A stretch of 64,000 nt of DNA from Symsagittifera roscoffensis (GCF_963678635.1 NC_087065.1:44085430-44149429), one strand, 5' to 3'. Shown: positions 45,137 through 57,160, counted from the first letter of the stretch. Notes: generated by a model from the letters alone, not told the origin. Made by a program: numbers and translations.

Positions 45137-45861
45137 AAGGTTAAGAGAAATAGGCCCTTTAATCATTGGCTCAAGGTTCAGGGACACTAACACTTGTGAT
45201 TTTGCACCTCATTCTCTTGGAGCCAGTTGGGACCGCCCCACGCAAGGATTATAAACCTCCTCATGGCCAGGCCTCTAAATACCTAAAACGCGCGAACGCC
45301 GTTAAAAACAGGTTTGGAAACTAGTAAATACCATAGGCTTTATGGGACAGTGGACCTTTGATCCATATCAGATGGATCAACCTAAAACCTGCCTTAACCC
45401 AACATAACTCTACAAAATGCACTGTAGGAAATAAATTCAAAACTCACAGAGTGATTACGACTCAGGAATCGATTCAGTAAAGTAATTAAGATAACTCGAG
45501 AAGTTTGGTAATATTGAGTAGTTTTATTATCTGGGCCAATGGGTCGCTTCATTCGTCGAACTGCTCAATCAAGGTGTTCTTTTGTCCAGCGATGACAAGC
45601 TCAGAGAAATTCTAGGAGATTTTTGTCGGGAACAAGACAACTCAAATGGGTTATTTCAGTAAATTTGCGAATAGCAACTTTAGTCTAGACCAAATTTCTT
45701 TCAACTTTCCCGCTATTATTAATTGGCTCTTCTGATTGTTTGACCTTTTCGTTCCAGTTGCTGCGATAAACTTGACTTTGTTGTGGCCAATTCGAATGTT
45801 TAAAAATAACCTTTTCGTCCCAAACTCAAAAGAAACTTTCAGGATATGAGCGACTGGCACA
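45137..45861 (-). repeat. 3' LTR of the giant element
   Basis: Starts near TAAGGTTAAGAGAAATAGGCCC and ends GCGACTGGCACA (minus-strand start TGTGCCAGTCGC). Matches 41048-41904 and, from its middle on, 61031-61488 (shared ACTCACA-GTGA, TAACTCGAGAAGTTT, GGGTCGCTTCA, TTTTTGTCGGGAACAAGACAACT by parts). Adjacent inner sequence AGGGAG on the minus strand could be a remnant polypurine tract. Confidence 0.8.
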
Positions 45862-46375
45862 CACTCCCTGGGTTAAGATGGATGTCTTAATCGCGCGTTG
45901 TCGTTATGCCTGTGAGCCTCCAGATTGTTAAGTGCGTCTCAAGAAACAGTGCTAGTGGTCATTTAAAGAAGTTTGCAGCTAATAAAACCTTAACTTCATC
46001 CCCAAAATTCACAGCCATGTAAAGTTGCCACTCTATAGCTAAACAGCAATTATATTCAACATCCAACTGTACTTTCGATTTTAGTTTCAAAAGCCGCATG
46101 AAACTTCTTTTTGATCTGCCCGGTCAGAAAAATGTCATGCAGTTTTGATAATTTTTGGATAAAGTATGTTAGATAACAATAGTTCATAGATTGAAATCTC
46201 CTTTTTGTTCCTTCAGATTTCATCTGAGTTCATCTGATAATTCTTCTTCAGCCTCGGAGCTGCTCACGATTTCTTCCCATGCAATCAGTTGCTCGTAAGC
46301 TTTCATCCATTCTCTCGGTCACTGATGCCTCTTTAGATGGTTCTGCAGCATCTTCACCTTCAAGCAAAAGGAGGG

Positions 46376-48810
46376 TTATAAGCTCAAGCTCACGTTCGTC
46401 GCAAGATCCTCCTCTAGTATTGACTCTCTCGCTTTCGTGTTATCTTTTGATACGTTGTCAGCCCGCTTCCACCTAGTGGTTATTCCATTGCGCTGGGCGA
46501 GCAGCAGCCTCTTGAAAGCCTCTGGCCCCATTTTCTCCTGGAACTGACGATACTCCTTCTGGTGCTTCTTCATATGATTATTTTGATCAAGGTATACAAC
46601 CAAGAGGTCGTGTCGCTCTGAACAACGAGAAAAATGATATTTGGCTCCAGACAAGCTCTAATTGGTATGGCGAATATCTTGCAAGCAGTGTCAAAACTCA
46701 AACAAACAAAGTCTCCTGTTGTAATCGATTGCAAGTATTGCTTCCACCGTAGGCGCTTTCGTCTCTCGGTACTTCATCACGTTCTCCTCAATCTATCGCA
46801 GTGCCAGCATCGAGCTTACCACAAAGATGGTCACCTTCGGTTGGTGATCTGGCAATCCTATCGCACGGATTTACTCCATATCACATATCAAGCAGAAATT
46901 GCTCTTCTCAGGATAACTCACGGTCTGTGCCACACAAGGACACGGTTAAACTCCATGCGTCAAGTTATTACTCCAGAGGTTGCGTTCTCCAGACGCTTCG
47001 AGCAGAGATTCGAACTCCATCATCTTTGTATGGATCGAGTCGGTTTCGTCCACGGCAGGTACGTTATTCACAAGTACTCTGCTTTTCAAAGTCACTATTA
47101 TTCTCTTTCTCAAGATTCAAGAGCTCCTCTCCCCAGATGTCACTCACGTCATCCACTTTGGTTCCAGACACCGCTCCCCACATTTCTCTAAGCAACCGAT
47201 GCGGGCGATGTGACGTTCGCGCTAGCCGTACACACTTGGGTTCAAAAAAGGCTTTGTCGATCATCATTCTCTGACTGGACACCTCGACCAACGACAAGTA
47301 CAACGAGTAATGGCTCCCGCAGAAGTTTGCCATCACTGATTCCACCAAGGATTTCGCGTTCATTGGGGGCTTTAGGCCTCACTCACTGAGAACCTCATTT
47401 TTGCTACACTCAATGCCGAGACTAGGTGGTATTTAGTCTCTAAGATTACTAGCGACTCCAGACTACACCTTCTGGAGAAGACTCCTTGTGCCGTTGCCAA
47501 GTTCACAGTTGTACTCGCGTAGCAGTCAGCTAGGGTTTGCACATCACTCTTCACCTTCTCCGCAACATCCTCGAACCACGTGGCCAAGTCCCTTTTCTGG
47601 AATGCCTGAATTCTCACGCACGGTCGTCTATCACATGAGTGTTCTTCGCCTCCGGCGCCCAGATCAATAAAAGAGCCTTCATCTTCTTCGGCAGTTTGTC
47701 TCTTCGTCTCGTTTGTGGACAGCAAGAAGGCCTCAATAACCTTCAGACCACCGCCAGGTTTGTGAGCAACCCGTTCTTTTTACCATCTAGCTTCAATTCT
47801 ACTCCTTTCTCTGAGCATGACACACAGATAGTTTCGGGTTCAATTTCAACAAGCAAGCCCAGTCTTGGCTTCTCTCTTTCGGACGCGTCAATGTCCATCA
47901 TTTTTTCCGTCCGAAATTTTAGCAACTCATTGACTTCAATGTTCACGTACGCCGCTCCTGCTTCTGTGCTCAAGAAAGTGCTTTAAGATATCGCCATGAC
48001 CCCAGAGAAATAATGATATTCTCCCTGTTTGGAGGGTTTACAGTAATTTTCCGCCTCTGTTATTGCACAATGCCCATCATGGCTGTCCAACTGTTTGTCT
48101 GAGAATGTCCTAGTCTCATCAATTTTTGCATGGTTCTCAAGAGATTGCCTGGAATAATCGTCCTTCTCAATCCCCGCGTTCTGGTACACATTCAGGATGA
48201 TGATCGAGACTCTGTTTTCCAACTTCCTATTCTTCGTTGCCTTCTGGTAGCGTGCCTGTATCGCGGCATCAGGCATCAGTGATATGATCCTTCTCAAGAA
48301 ACAAGTAGCATCCTTCATCCTCACCAAGTTCAGCCCGGAATCGTCTCGAGCTACATACTGCGTCATCATTCGGTAGACGTGTAGGCCCTTATCGCCCAAT
48401 TTTAACTTATTGCACCAAGTTAGATCCTCCAGTGAAACTCCAGCCAGGCACCATGTGAACAGCAACTGACCCTCAGTCCTGGCGAAGGGGTTCGTCATCA
48501 GGGGCTTGGCGGATGAGGGTGCCCTCAATTCATTCTCGAAGTATCCTAGTAGTAATTTCTCAGCTGACTTCTTAGTTCCAACATATTCAATTCTGCATTC
48601 TGCTGCGTGGCCCAAATCCGGTGCTTTCTGAACACTCCTCAATCTAGCTTCTTCAGACAACTCTCTAGTTTCTTGATCGTGTCTAAGGCAATCCACCAAG
48701 AACGAACCGTGCTCCTCGTGAGGCGTTTCTTCAGGGGATCGCTCGTGATTTGTTGTCCGACGCTCTGGTGTTGACTCGAGACACATTCCGTGTCGACACC
48801 CACCTTCCAT
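46376..48810 (-). pseudogene. Unrecognised long coding-like region of the giant element
   Basis: Adjacent minus-strand frames 48810-47983 (275 residues), 47973-47743, 47725-47372, 47363-47064 and 46654-46376 read as ordinary soluble protein with balanced composition (LLGYFENELRAPSSAKPLM, QKEYRQFQEKMGPEAFKRLL). I recognise no domain. The frames nearly abut, so they look like one ancestral reading frame broken by shifts. Overlapping plus-strand frames (46634-47274 and others) are antisense shadows. Its position next to the 3' LTR would suit an envelope-like or accessory protein, but no signal peptide or membrane segment is apparent. Confidence 0.5.
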
Positions 48811-49164
48811 GTCTGTACACTAGTTGTACCTCTATTTATCTTCAGTTGTTGTGTTGCGGCTTAAAATATTCTTCCGTCACTGGCTCTGATGCACCTTTAC
48901 TGTCGGCTTTCAGTTCGGCAATTTCCTAGAAGTGATTATCTCTGAAGGCTGCCGGCTTCCATTTTGCAAAACCGTCGGAGGTGTCTCTTTCAGGTTCACC
49001 TCCAATACCGTTTTCGTTGAGGGAATTCCTTCTTCCGTCTAACGTTTTCTGTTCCTTGACCTCGACTCCATGCTCGGAGACGTGAACAAAATCATCATCG
49101 AGCCGACCTTCTTTTATTGATCCCCTTCCACTGACTCTTGCTTTTCCTGTTCTCTTGTCTCAAG

Positions 49165-49810
49165 TACCTTTTTCCTTTTTTAGGCTTGGCTATAAAACTA
49201 CTTTTAGCTATAAGAATAGATTCATTCTTATTTCTTATTTTGGTCTTCACTTTTTTATTTTCTGTATTTTTTCATAAATTTTTTCCAAAATTTTTTCCAA
49301 ACATAAATTTTTTCCAAAATGGGCCGAAATAGCCCGCTTGAGGGGGAACCTATGCCCAATTTTTTCGTTTTTCCCAAAAATCACTTAGAAATTTCATATT
49401 GATGCCCAAGGCTTGTATTTTATTAGGTAAATATTATAATCAGTTCATTAACATTTGCAACTGTTTTAAATAAACTAAGTTATGTTGTGTGTTACTTAAA
49501 ACGGAGATAAATCATGCCATTTCTGAGTAGGCCTTTAGACCCTCTAATGTATGATTTTATGTTTCACCTTTTTTAGTCGTTCTTTTTTTGCAAATATGTA
49601 GAATTTATGCACTAGATTTCATAATAATTTGAAACCCAACTAACTACATCATTCATGTTTCTAATATTTTTTGGGGCAGCATCTAGTATCCCTTATGGGA
49701 TCGTTAGCTGTCCCCTCTTTGATACTGATGTATTTATGCGCAATATGATATGAATTTTCTAGTATAATTGAGAAACTAATTCTTTCTTTCTTTATTTTCA
49801 AATTTTTTTT
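49165..49810. other. AT-rich insertion inside the giant element
   Basis: About 0.65 kb much poorer in G and C than the element on both sides. The left edge has three closely spaced AAATTTTTTCCAAA-type repeats (49275-49320) and the right edge ends with TTTTTTTTAGAG. No coding frame, inverted termini or clear duplication of the target. It could be a small retroposon or an intron-like insert. Confidence 0.55.
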
Positions 49811-52774
49811 AGAGTAGAGCTGTCTTTACAGGATTTAGCTGCGGTATCCGGTCCCATTTCCTGAATGTGAATCATTTTGCTGAGCAGCTCCTCTCTCGCC
49901 TCCTTGTCCAATCCAGTTCTCATAAAAATGGGCTCTTCGATTTCCACCACTATTCCTCCCAGATCTACCTTCCTTTTCATTTTTCACTTGATTCTTGCAT
50001 GAACTTTTGCCATCCCTCCAGTACTCAAAAACGCCATCCTATTTCTCTCGAAGGTGATCTTTCCTTTGCTCTCGTCACTCAACAATATCATTCCCTCCAA
50101 TGCTGCTGGCTGACTCCCCGGCTGAAACTTCAGAATCTTTCATGTGGATCCCAGAGGTGGCGTCGCCTTGTTGGCCCACTCATCTTCATTCAGATCATGT
50201 TAAAACTCTCACTTGGTGCCAGGACTGTAACTGCCAACCTTCGTCGCTGCAGCTGGGGTCGTCCCCGTGTCTATGTTTTTCTCGGCTTCACTGAGAGCTT
50301 CCATCCTTTCTCCTTCTCTCACTTCGGAGCGCTCTTGCTTCAAGGCATCCTCAAACCTATTTTCCCTAGGAAGGTTTCTTTTGTCTCTAGGAGTGTCAAT
50401 CAACAGAGGCGAAGGCGTGATCAAATTTAGTCTCTTGTATTCAGTGAGGGGTACGCAGAAGGCGCCAGCTGCCTCAAGCCTGTTGCAATTCCACCTCCTC
50501 CAGCCCGTGAGGCGCTAGATTTTTCCTTGTGCAGCATAGGCGTTCCGCTTTCCAGCTTAAGTGCCCTTTTTTCACTATGACCCGGCCATCATTGTATACT
50601 GGATCCTTATTCTCGAATCCGGCCTTCTCAACCACACTATTAACATCATGCACATCACACCTTAGTGGCATCAACCCCCTCATGAATTTTGCTGCATCCA
50701 TCCCCGAGTTGATCTTCATCTCACTGGAGTGAAATTACGCGGCCGCTGAGTACCTCACAATCAAAGGATCCAGCCATGCGTGAATATTCTTTGCTGTCGC
50801 CCCACCACCTTCCTAGCCTGCACAGACGGCACCAGCAGGGGACTGTTCATTCCCAAGGTCATCTGCCTCACAATAGAAAACTCAGGAAGCGTGGCTTACA
50901 GCACATCCCGCTCAAGAATCACGCTCAGTTCCCTTCTTACCAACTCGAAGGCCTCCGCCCAAACCGGTATTCTCAATACGCCACAGCCTGTTTCTGAACA
51001 GTCTTCAAATTCCAGAACTTCGAGTAAACTTCAATCGGGCCCTGTCGTTTTCCACCTACCCTGCTTTGCAGTTGGCCCCTAAAGTTCAGCACTAGCCACT
51101 CAGGATCAACTCATGATCTTTCCGAACAACACCGTCTTGCTCAATTGAAGTCTCATGTGTTCTTGTTTCCACCAACTTAGTGCTATCCGATCTAGAACGC
51201 TGATCACGTTCATGTGTATCACTGAATGCCGATACGCCGTAATCAAAGGATCTGGAAAAGCGTAGGTCACTGCTGGTCCATAAACGCAAGATACCAATTC
51301 TACCAGCCCTTTTTTTACTCTGAGGGGATCCGATCGCATAGCTAGACATAGGTCGGTCAGGCGAGGCATAAGAATCCGAGGCCTGGCCATCGGATCCATA
51401 TACTTCATCGGACGATGAAACACTGCCAGATTCCCATGCTCAGAGTCAAGCATCCGTCAATCCGCTGGGTCTCCACGCCCCCACTGAACACGAAGGCTGG
51501 CCCCATGTTGAACAAACTTCTAGGTAATACCAAGTAAAAGGTTAGTAATAAGTTGATCGATATGCTCAAGGTGTCCTGAATGAAGGTTTCAAAGATGGTC
51601 CTCCCTGCAGAGAACAACCCCTCAATAAACTTCTTGTCCCATCAAGGACTCAAGGATCCCAAGATCTCACGTGCTTTTCTTGTTCTCAACTCTCCTGTGG
51701 CGCGATCCCTGATTGCCGTGTCAATCACAAGGGAAGAAACGTTCCCACCGTTGTTTCCTTCTTGTATGCCTGCTCGAGCTGGTTCTGCATGAACTCCGAC
51801 GCTTGCACTATCAAGGGAGGTGATGTCTTTTTTTGTTTTTTATCACCCCCACTCTCAAATCTTGGCGTCAGATACGGCCACCTTTTGCGAGGCGATACAC
51901 TATCGATTATAGCTGCTTCGCCGCGTCCACTATTTCTTCGGTCATGCCACTACCAGAGTCAGCATCTGGTTCAGTTCGGTCCCGGGCAACATGTACAAAA
52001 GAGTTTCCGACCAGAACAACTTTTCCGAAGTTTACGAAGTCCGAACCTGCGACAATTATCACTCGAGCGGCTTGCGGATCCGAACAATCGTTGGCAGCCA
52101 ATGCCTAAGTCATTTTGGACGCTCTAAATTTCTCTCCATATTACCGATCTTTCGACAGCTCTAGGCCCCCATAGGCAGTGTGAGGAAGCCCCATAGCTTT
52201 GGTATCTAGAAGTTTGTCCACCGCTCGTAACTGCGCCCGTATTGACACCCTCATTCTGACCCTATAACCGTGCCGCCGTTTGGTGGCTCTGTGATTGCAC
52301 CCGGACTTCCCAGTTTCTTTAGCGGTCAGTTGATCAGGCCAAAAATCACCCTCTTCGGATCACCAGCCCAATCCGCCATTTCTAAGGTCCTTTCTCATAA
52401 AAAATGTGCCTCGTCAGCCAGTCCACGCAATAGGTACTATTTAGGTCCTAATGAGACAAGTTTTTGAGCTCTAGAACCTTTATCAAACTTTGCCGGCATA
52501 CCAATCCTTTTAGGTCTAGGTCCCTGACCCTCTCTAGGTATTTGACCTTGATCGTTCCCTCCAGGGGTTCTCGTGAGGACTTCTTGTCGCCACTCTCAAC
52601 CAATTTGACAGAAGACACCACTGAGCTTTGTGGCGTCGAAGAGACTCTGGTGTCTTTCTCTAGAGATGTCGAGCCCGGCTGTCTACTCCTGCTACTCGCT
52701 GAACTGTCTCTAGAATCGGTTCTCCCTCCCAACCTGTCTGATTGGGAGAAAGAGAGGTCTTGGTGGTGGGCCAA
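49798..52774 (-). pseudogene. Unrecognised coding-like region between SGNH domain and insertion
   Basis: Minus-strand frames at 52774-52448 (Ser/Arg-rich: SASSRSRQPGSTSLEKD), 52101-51907 (IVAGSDFVNFGKVVLVGNSF), 51617-51405 (IFETFIQDTLSISINLLL), 51453-51106, 50719-50474, 50424-50209 and 49980-49798 follow each other in order with small shifts. Composition is protein-like and hydrophobic stretches occur near 51560-51520. No family was recognised; a capsid-like or second Gag-like role is only a guess. The dense plus-strand frames here are shadows of the GC-rich coding sequence. Confidence 0.45.
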
Positions 52775-52849
52775 AATTGAACTGTCCGGTGTACAGCAAC
52801 TACGACTCCAGATTTTTGATGTACTTTTGAAAAACCTGGCTCAGCCACT

Positions 52850-53345
52850 TTATGTTTTCGGTTCGTCCAAGTGGATGCCATCGGAAGAACATCCGTCTGG
52901 TAGGGAATCGCCCATCATGCGGGCCACATCTAGCAATCTCAATGGTAGAAAACTGTTCCTTTGGACCTCAAATATTACCTCTTTAATATGACGCTCCCTC
53001 TCGTTCATGCTCAGTCTATTATCATTGAGTAGCATAATAAATTGCAGAGTACAAATTGTCAGTACCGTAGGGTTCAAATAAATTCTCACCTCTTGCAACA
53101 AGCAGCTCACTTTGAACGGCAATTGAATCATCTTTCTAAATTCGCCTCTTGAAATGTCATTCAATCCCATCATCATGGTGACGGTGGGTATCTTCCTTCC
53201 TCACCTCTAACATTTCCAGTGAAGCCAACTTTTCAAGGCGTCGCCGCACCTGCGAAGCTCAAGACACCTATTTTCCAGTGCGGCCTGACTCTTGTGAGAA
53301 CCCTGACTAAACTGTCCCCTATCATCAAGTGAACCGCGCCCTCAG
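52850..53345 (-). pseudogene. SGNH/GDSL-hydrolase-like domain in the giant element
   Basis: Minus-strand translation shows the four conserved SGNH blocks in order. Block I is MIGDSLVRVL, with the nucleophile Ser (codons at 53311-53319). Block II is the Gly in SFAGAATP, about 53240-53265. Block III is MMGLNDISRG, GxND with the oxyanion Asn (53156-53167). Block V is SSDGIHLDE, DxxH with the catalytic Asp and His (52871-52882). All four catalytic-type residues are present. Spacing from block I to V is about 147 residues, short but plausible. A stop and at least one frameshift separate blocks II and III, so the copy is broken. The family comprises esterases and lipases; related esterase domains are known in ORF1 proteins of some LINE elements. 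In this locus it lies 3' of integrase on the same strand. Confidence 0.72.
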
Positions 53346-53755
53346 GTATTTTCGGTTTCGTCAGGTTAACCACTCAAGCAGCTTCCTTGAAGGCTGACCT
53401 CCTTTCCCATTCGGCTTTCATCAGTCCTGCTTGTGGTGTCGGTGGTATCTCCTGTTGACGTCCTTTTTGTAATTAGAAATAATCGCAACCCTCACTGGTT
53501 GCTTCTTCCAAGTGACTGGTTCCTTTTCCGATGCGGGGTTCTCGGAGGCTCTTGACTACAGTCGTCCCTGTAACTCCATGAGGCCGGAAGTTCCCCTCCA
53601 CCTTGGCTACGACAGGTTGAACTGGGTGCCAGGCCAGGTACTGCCACATCCACTGCAGGCGGCTTGGTTTGACTCAATTTCAGATCTATCAAGGATGGCG
53701 TGGGTTCTGGAGGGATCCAAATCTCTAAATATTTACTCAGTTGTTTCTGAGCTAC

Positions 53756-54700
53756 TCAACCAAAAATCATGCGACCAGTCGCTTTGGGTGTTCCGTCTAT
53801 TTCCATCGTCGACTCCGGCTTTGATCGCGTCACCAGAGGTTCATTCGGCTTTTTTGCCTTCCGCTCGTTACTCTTTGTGGTCTCTTGCTGCAATTTCTGG
53901 ACCTGTTTGAGCTCTGATTTTAACCGTTCCCGCATGGCAGCTACCTGCTGGATTTTCTGGACTTGTTCAAGTGCCGACTTCAACCGGTCACGGGTTTCCG
54001 CCTCTTCTGGTAAGTTCCGGACCTGCTCCAGCTCAGCTCTCAGTTGATCCCTCTCTAGGATGGCCTGGTCTCGTTTGCACAGTTTCCAGGTCCCTTCTTA
54101 GCCTGGTGTTGTCTGGATCTGCCTTTTCGGTTTGTTGGGATCAAATCATCAGCATAGTCTTGCCCCCTTCTCATCGGACCCCCCATTATCATGGTTTGCC
54201 TGATAGGAAGAGGAAATTCACCAGCACCGTACTCCGTGGTGTTACTCGAGCCGGGGTTCTTTGCCAAGGCAAATCCCCTCAAGCCTCCGTCGGTGCTCAA
54301 TGACATCTACCTGGTTTGCGCTTGGTTCGAGATCCCATCTGACGTGCAGCCCACCATCAGTACAGTTTTCATTGCAGAATTCCTGCCTTCTGCTTGTGAA
54401 TCCAGCTGGAGGATGGCAATCAACATCACCGCCATCTGCTCGTCCACCGGGATTAGTCCAGATCCCTCAAACGCCTGTACAATTTATCAAATGTGGGCAT
54501 TTTCAGTGCCGCTGGCATCAATTTCCAGAAACGATCGGCCACAGTTGAACATTGCAGAGTTCTCAAGAAAGTACCAAACCAGAAATAGTCACTCAAGATT
54601 AGCCACTCGAGAAACAACAACCAAGGATAACCACTCAAGAATACCTGCTTCGGTCCATCGAGACAGTGTAGTGTGAATCACTAGATCCGCATTAATTCTT
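53756..54700 (-). pseudogene. Gag/ORF1-like region with repeated coiled coil
   Basis: Minus-strand sequence 54500-54350 reads MPTFDKLYRRLRDLD and, after a break, DEQMAVMLIAILQLDSQAEG. 54060-53756 is a strong heptad coiled coil with an internal ~20-residue repeat, RLKSALEQVQKIQQ then RLKSELKQVQKLQQ, preceded by LRAELEQVRNLPEEA. A basic KSNERKAKK stretch follows. A coiled coil ahead of an esterase-like domain recalls ORF1-type proteins. This could be the start of a separate element's first protein or an accessory frame of the giant element. Several frameshifts are visible. Confidence 0.6.
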
Positions 54701-55043
54701 TTGCTATTTGTTTTGATCGTCTCGCAATTCTGTCTTCTTTGATGATTTATCAAATTCAATTTGAAAACAAAACTGCATTTTAGTTTTCTCCATTTCCTAC
54801 CATTGCGCTAACTCGAGTGGGACAACGACCACTTCAACCAGCAGTACTTGGCGTAACAGTAACAATCCCAGATTTTCTCTCGGTACCGAACGAGGCTCGC
54901 CAAAAAACGATGATTTGAACATAAACCCACCTACTCGCAAAAAATTAGCACACGATTTCAACAATGGGGAATTACAAAAATTACCTCCCATAGATCATTT
55001 CAGTGGTTCATTCATCACTGGAGGTAAGCGAACATCAATCGGT

Positions 55044-55334
55044 TTATAACAATTTCCAAGCTACATAACCACTTTTTTGTCTGTTTTTACCCTTGCGCTG
55101 GGCTAGGGTATTGCAGCCGGGTACTAGATTTTTTCCCCAAAAAGATATGAGTTTTTTTTCATGGGATAACCCTTCTCGTATTCTAACCCTAACCCTAACC
55201 CTTCTCGTTTTCATCGTAATGAGCTTGTCTGGTTCCAACGACTTCGGTACTTTTTTCTGTTTCGGCTCATTCCAATCTTCCTCAGCAGGGGAACCTTCAT
55301 TCGAGTAAATTTCTATCCTCTCGTTACCCTTCAA
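55044..55334 (-). pseudogene. Pol tail of the giant element with telomere-like microrepeat
   Basis: Frame reading EEDWNEPKQKKVPKSLEPD, an acidic/basic tail downstream of integrase. At 55184-55206 the plus strand has three to four CCCTAA units in a row, encoded on the minus strand as alternating Arg and Val (RRVRVRVRI). Because it sits inside Pol coding sequence it is a local microsatellite, not a chromosome end. Confidence 0.65.
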
Positions 55335-55902
55335 GTTTGAGATGTCGTTACCATCATTTTTCTCCTCGGTTCACTTCTCGTTCATCTCGCATGCCGGTTT
55401 TACTATTAGATACTCCAGTACTGATATGTTTTAGGGAACACACTAATCCTCTGGTGACGGAAAATGTGGCTTGAGATTTACGTAGTGCGCGGCGCGTCTT
55501 GTACTCATGTGATAGAACCTACCCTGTTGATCTACTTCTGTTATCATGGAGGGTCCTCTCAATTTATTCAACAACTTCTTGGTCCCCTTTGAGAAGATGA
55601 CATTCTGAAACACTCATACACATTCTACCACCGTCTATGGCTTCGCTTGTAGTATACTTTCATTATACTTCTTGCGTTGTTTCGTCTGTGCTTGGCCTGC
55701 ATTACGTCCACATAGATCATTCAACTCTAGCTGTCCCTTGATTACTTTTGTCACGTAATCCTGAGATGAGGTATTTTGTCACTTGTATTCTGGGTTAAAA
55801 CAACCATGGCATTGCTCTTTTTCTACCCGTCAGCATCATGAAGGGACTGATCCACGTTGTGTAGTGTTGCGTGCCGTTGTACGCGCCCACTAATCGTGGC
55901 AG
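55335..55902 (-). pseudogene. Integrase C-terminal region, heavily decayed
   Basis: Minus-strand sequence between the core and the tail. Pieces near 55600-55500 resemble the C-terminal domain (a KLLNKLRGPSMI-like stretch), but no frame exceeds about 50 codons. Called by position and weak similarity. Confidence 0.5.
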
Positions 55903-56580
55903 TTACCTGTCCCAATCCGTCATGTACCTAAAGCAGTCTACCCTTAACATATTTACTAGTGTCTTTTTCTGCCTTTCGCTCAATCCATTCATCTGTGGAA
56001 TATAAGTCGTCGAGTGTGCTTGAGGAATGTGAGATCTCTTCACCAATTCTTTTTTCTGATTCCCGACGAAGGCCTTCCCCTTGCCCGACTGGAAAGTCAC
56101 GCGACAACCGTATCTTGAGATCTAATGCGTGATAAGATTAAAACAGGTTTCCTCTGCGACGCTGTTTGACACGGTACTGCTTCTGTCAACTTCGTAAAAT
56201 GGTCTGATTACTAGGATCTCGTTGTGAACCGTGTCTATCTGGCAGATTTTCTGATGGTCTGTCCGCACGACCTCATGAAGTTCCGAGCTTTCAATCAATT
56301 TCAGTGGGAACTTCTTTTTCCGTGGATCCTTCACCAGCAGGCATGACAAGCTTGCATTGGTCCACCTCTCGTAAGCCTTCCTCATTTCCGGCCAATCAAA
56401 TCGATGAAGTATTCTCTGGTGCATCTTCTCTATGCCCTGATGCTCATTTTGTTACGCGGTTTAAGCAACACCTTTGTTTGATACAACTGCAGTGGCATGA
56501 TGAGGCAGCGCTTTTACAGGATTTTCTCTTCACCCCTCCTCCTACAAGCCACTACACCATCCGACGTAAGATAGAGTAGC
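55903..56580 (-). pseudogene. Integrase of the giant element
   Basis: Frames 56424-56122 and 56100-55903 carry zinc domain to core: LHRFDWPEMRKAYERW, a damaged Cys pair (SLSCLLVKDPRKKKFPL), the first catalytic Asp region (ELHEVVRTDHQKI), the second position in FQSGKGKAFVG where Asp reads Gly, and the third Glu in NGLSERQKKTLVNMLRV. The RFDWPxMRxxYERW signature differs from the other gypsy integrases in the window, so this is another Ty3/gypsy clade. Inactive as written. Confidence 0.87.
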
Positions 56581-56753
56581 TGCTTTCGTTCCTGGTAGAA
56601 CTGGCTCAAGATCTTTTAGGTCTTCCTCTAGGTCATCCTTTTTCCCCCTGATCTTATCCACTTGGAGAGATTGCTAGTAAATTTTATGTTCCCTAATTAA
56701 GTCTGATAGTCTAGATCTCGTTGTCACGTGTGCTTTTGAAGCGCATAATTTTC

Positions 56754-57160
56754 TCATAATTGTCCTGTCATTTCCCATGGGTTGTGGATGTCATCATGTA
56801 ACTTGACACATACTATCTTGCTCAAGATTCCCCCGTTTTTCTCGGGCTTCAGATTCGTTCCCATGTTCGGATTTAATGCTAACTGCCTGAAGGGTGTCCT
56901 TGAAACCGCTATCATCTCCAGCTCCTCTGCCACACTTGCGTCATCAGAATCCAAGTTGTGTGTTCCAGACGATGGATCCATGTAGATCTCTGCCCTGGTT
57001 CTTCAACTTCATTTCCGCTAGTATCATGCGTAGGCTGTCTGACTCATCTTCACTCTTTGTAGAATCTCCGTCAGCCACTTCTGACTCCCAGGAGAAATTT
57101 TTTCTTTCACTGCCCCTCGCATGCATCACCCACTCCCCGGACTCTTGATCGGCTCCGAGC
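56754..57160 (-). pseudogene. Acidic linker between RNase H and integrase
   Basis: Frames 57129-56944 (SEVADGDSTKSEDESDSLRM) and 56981-56754 (LDSDDASVAEELEMIAV) are Asp/Glu/Ser-rich and lie between the RNase H and integrase sequences of the giant element. Long acidic spacers occur here in some large gypsy polyproteins. No catalytic motif is expected or seen. Confidence 0.55.

Noticed and set aside
52016-52101. VLVGNSFVHVA considered as SGNH block I
   Set aside because: It lies downstream of the GxND and DxxH blocks on the coding strand; the true block I (GDSL) is at 53311-53319.
46634-54676. Numerous plus-strand frames, up to 187 codons, in the giant element
   Set aside because: They are antisense to minus-strand Pol and accessory coding sequence and carry no recognised domain.
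55184-55206. Possible chromosome end or telomere insertion
   Set aside because: Only three to four CCCTAA units, inside a retrotransposon coding region, with unrelated sequence on both sides.
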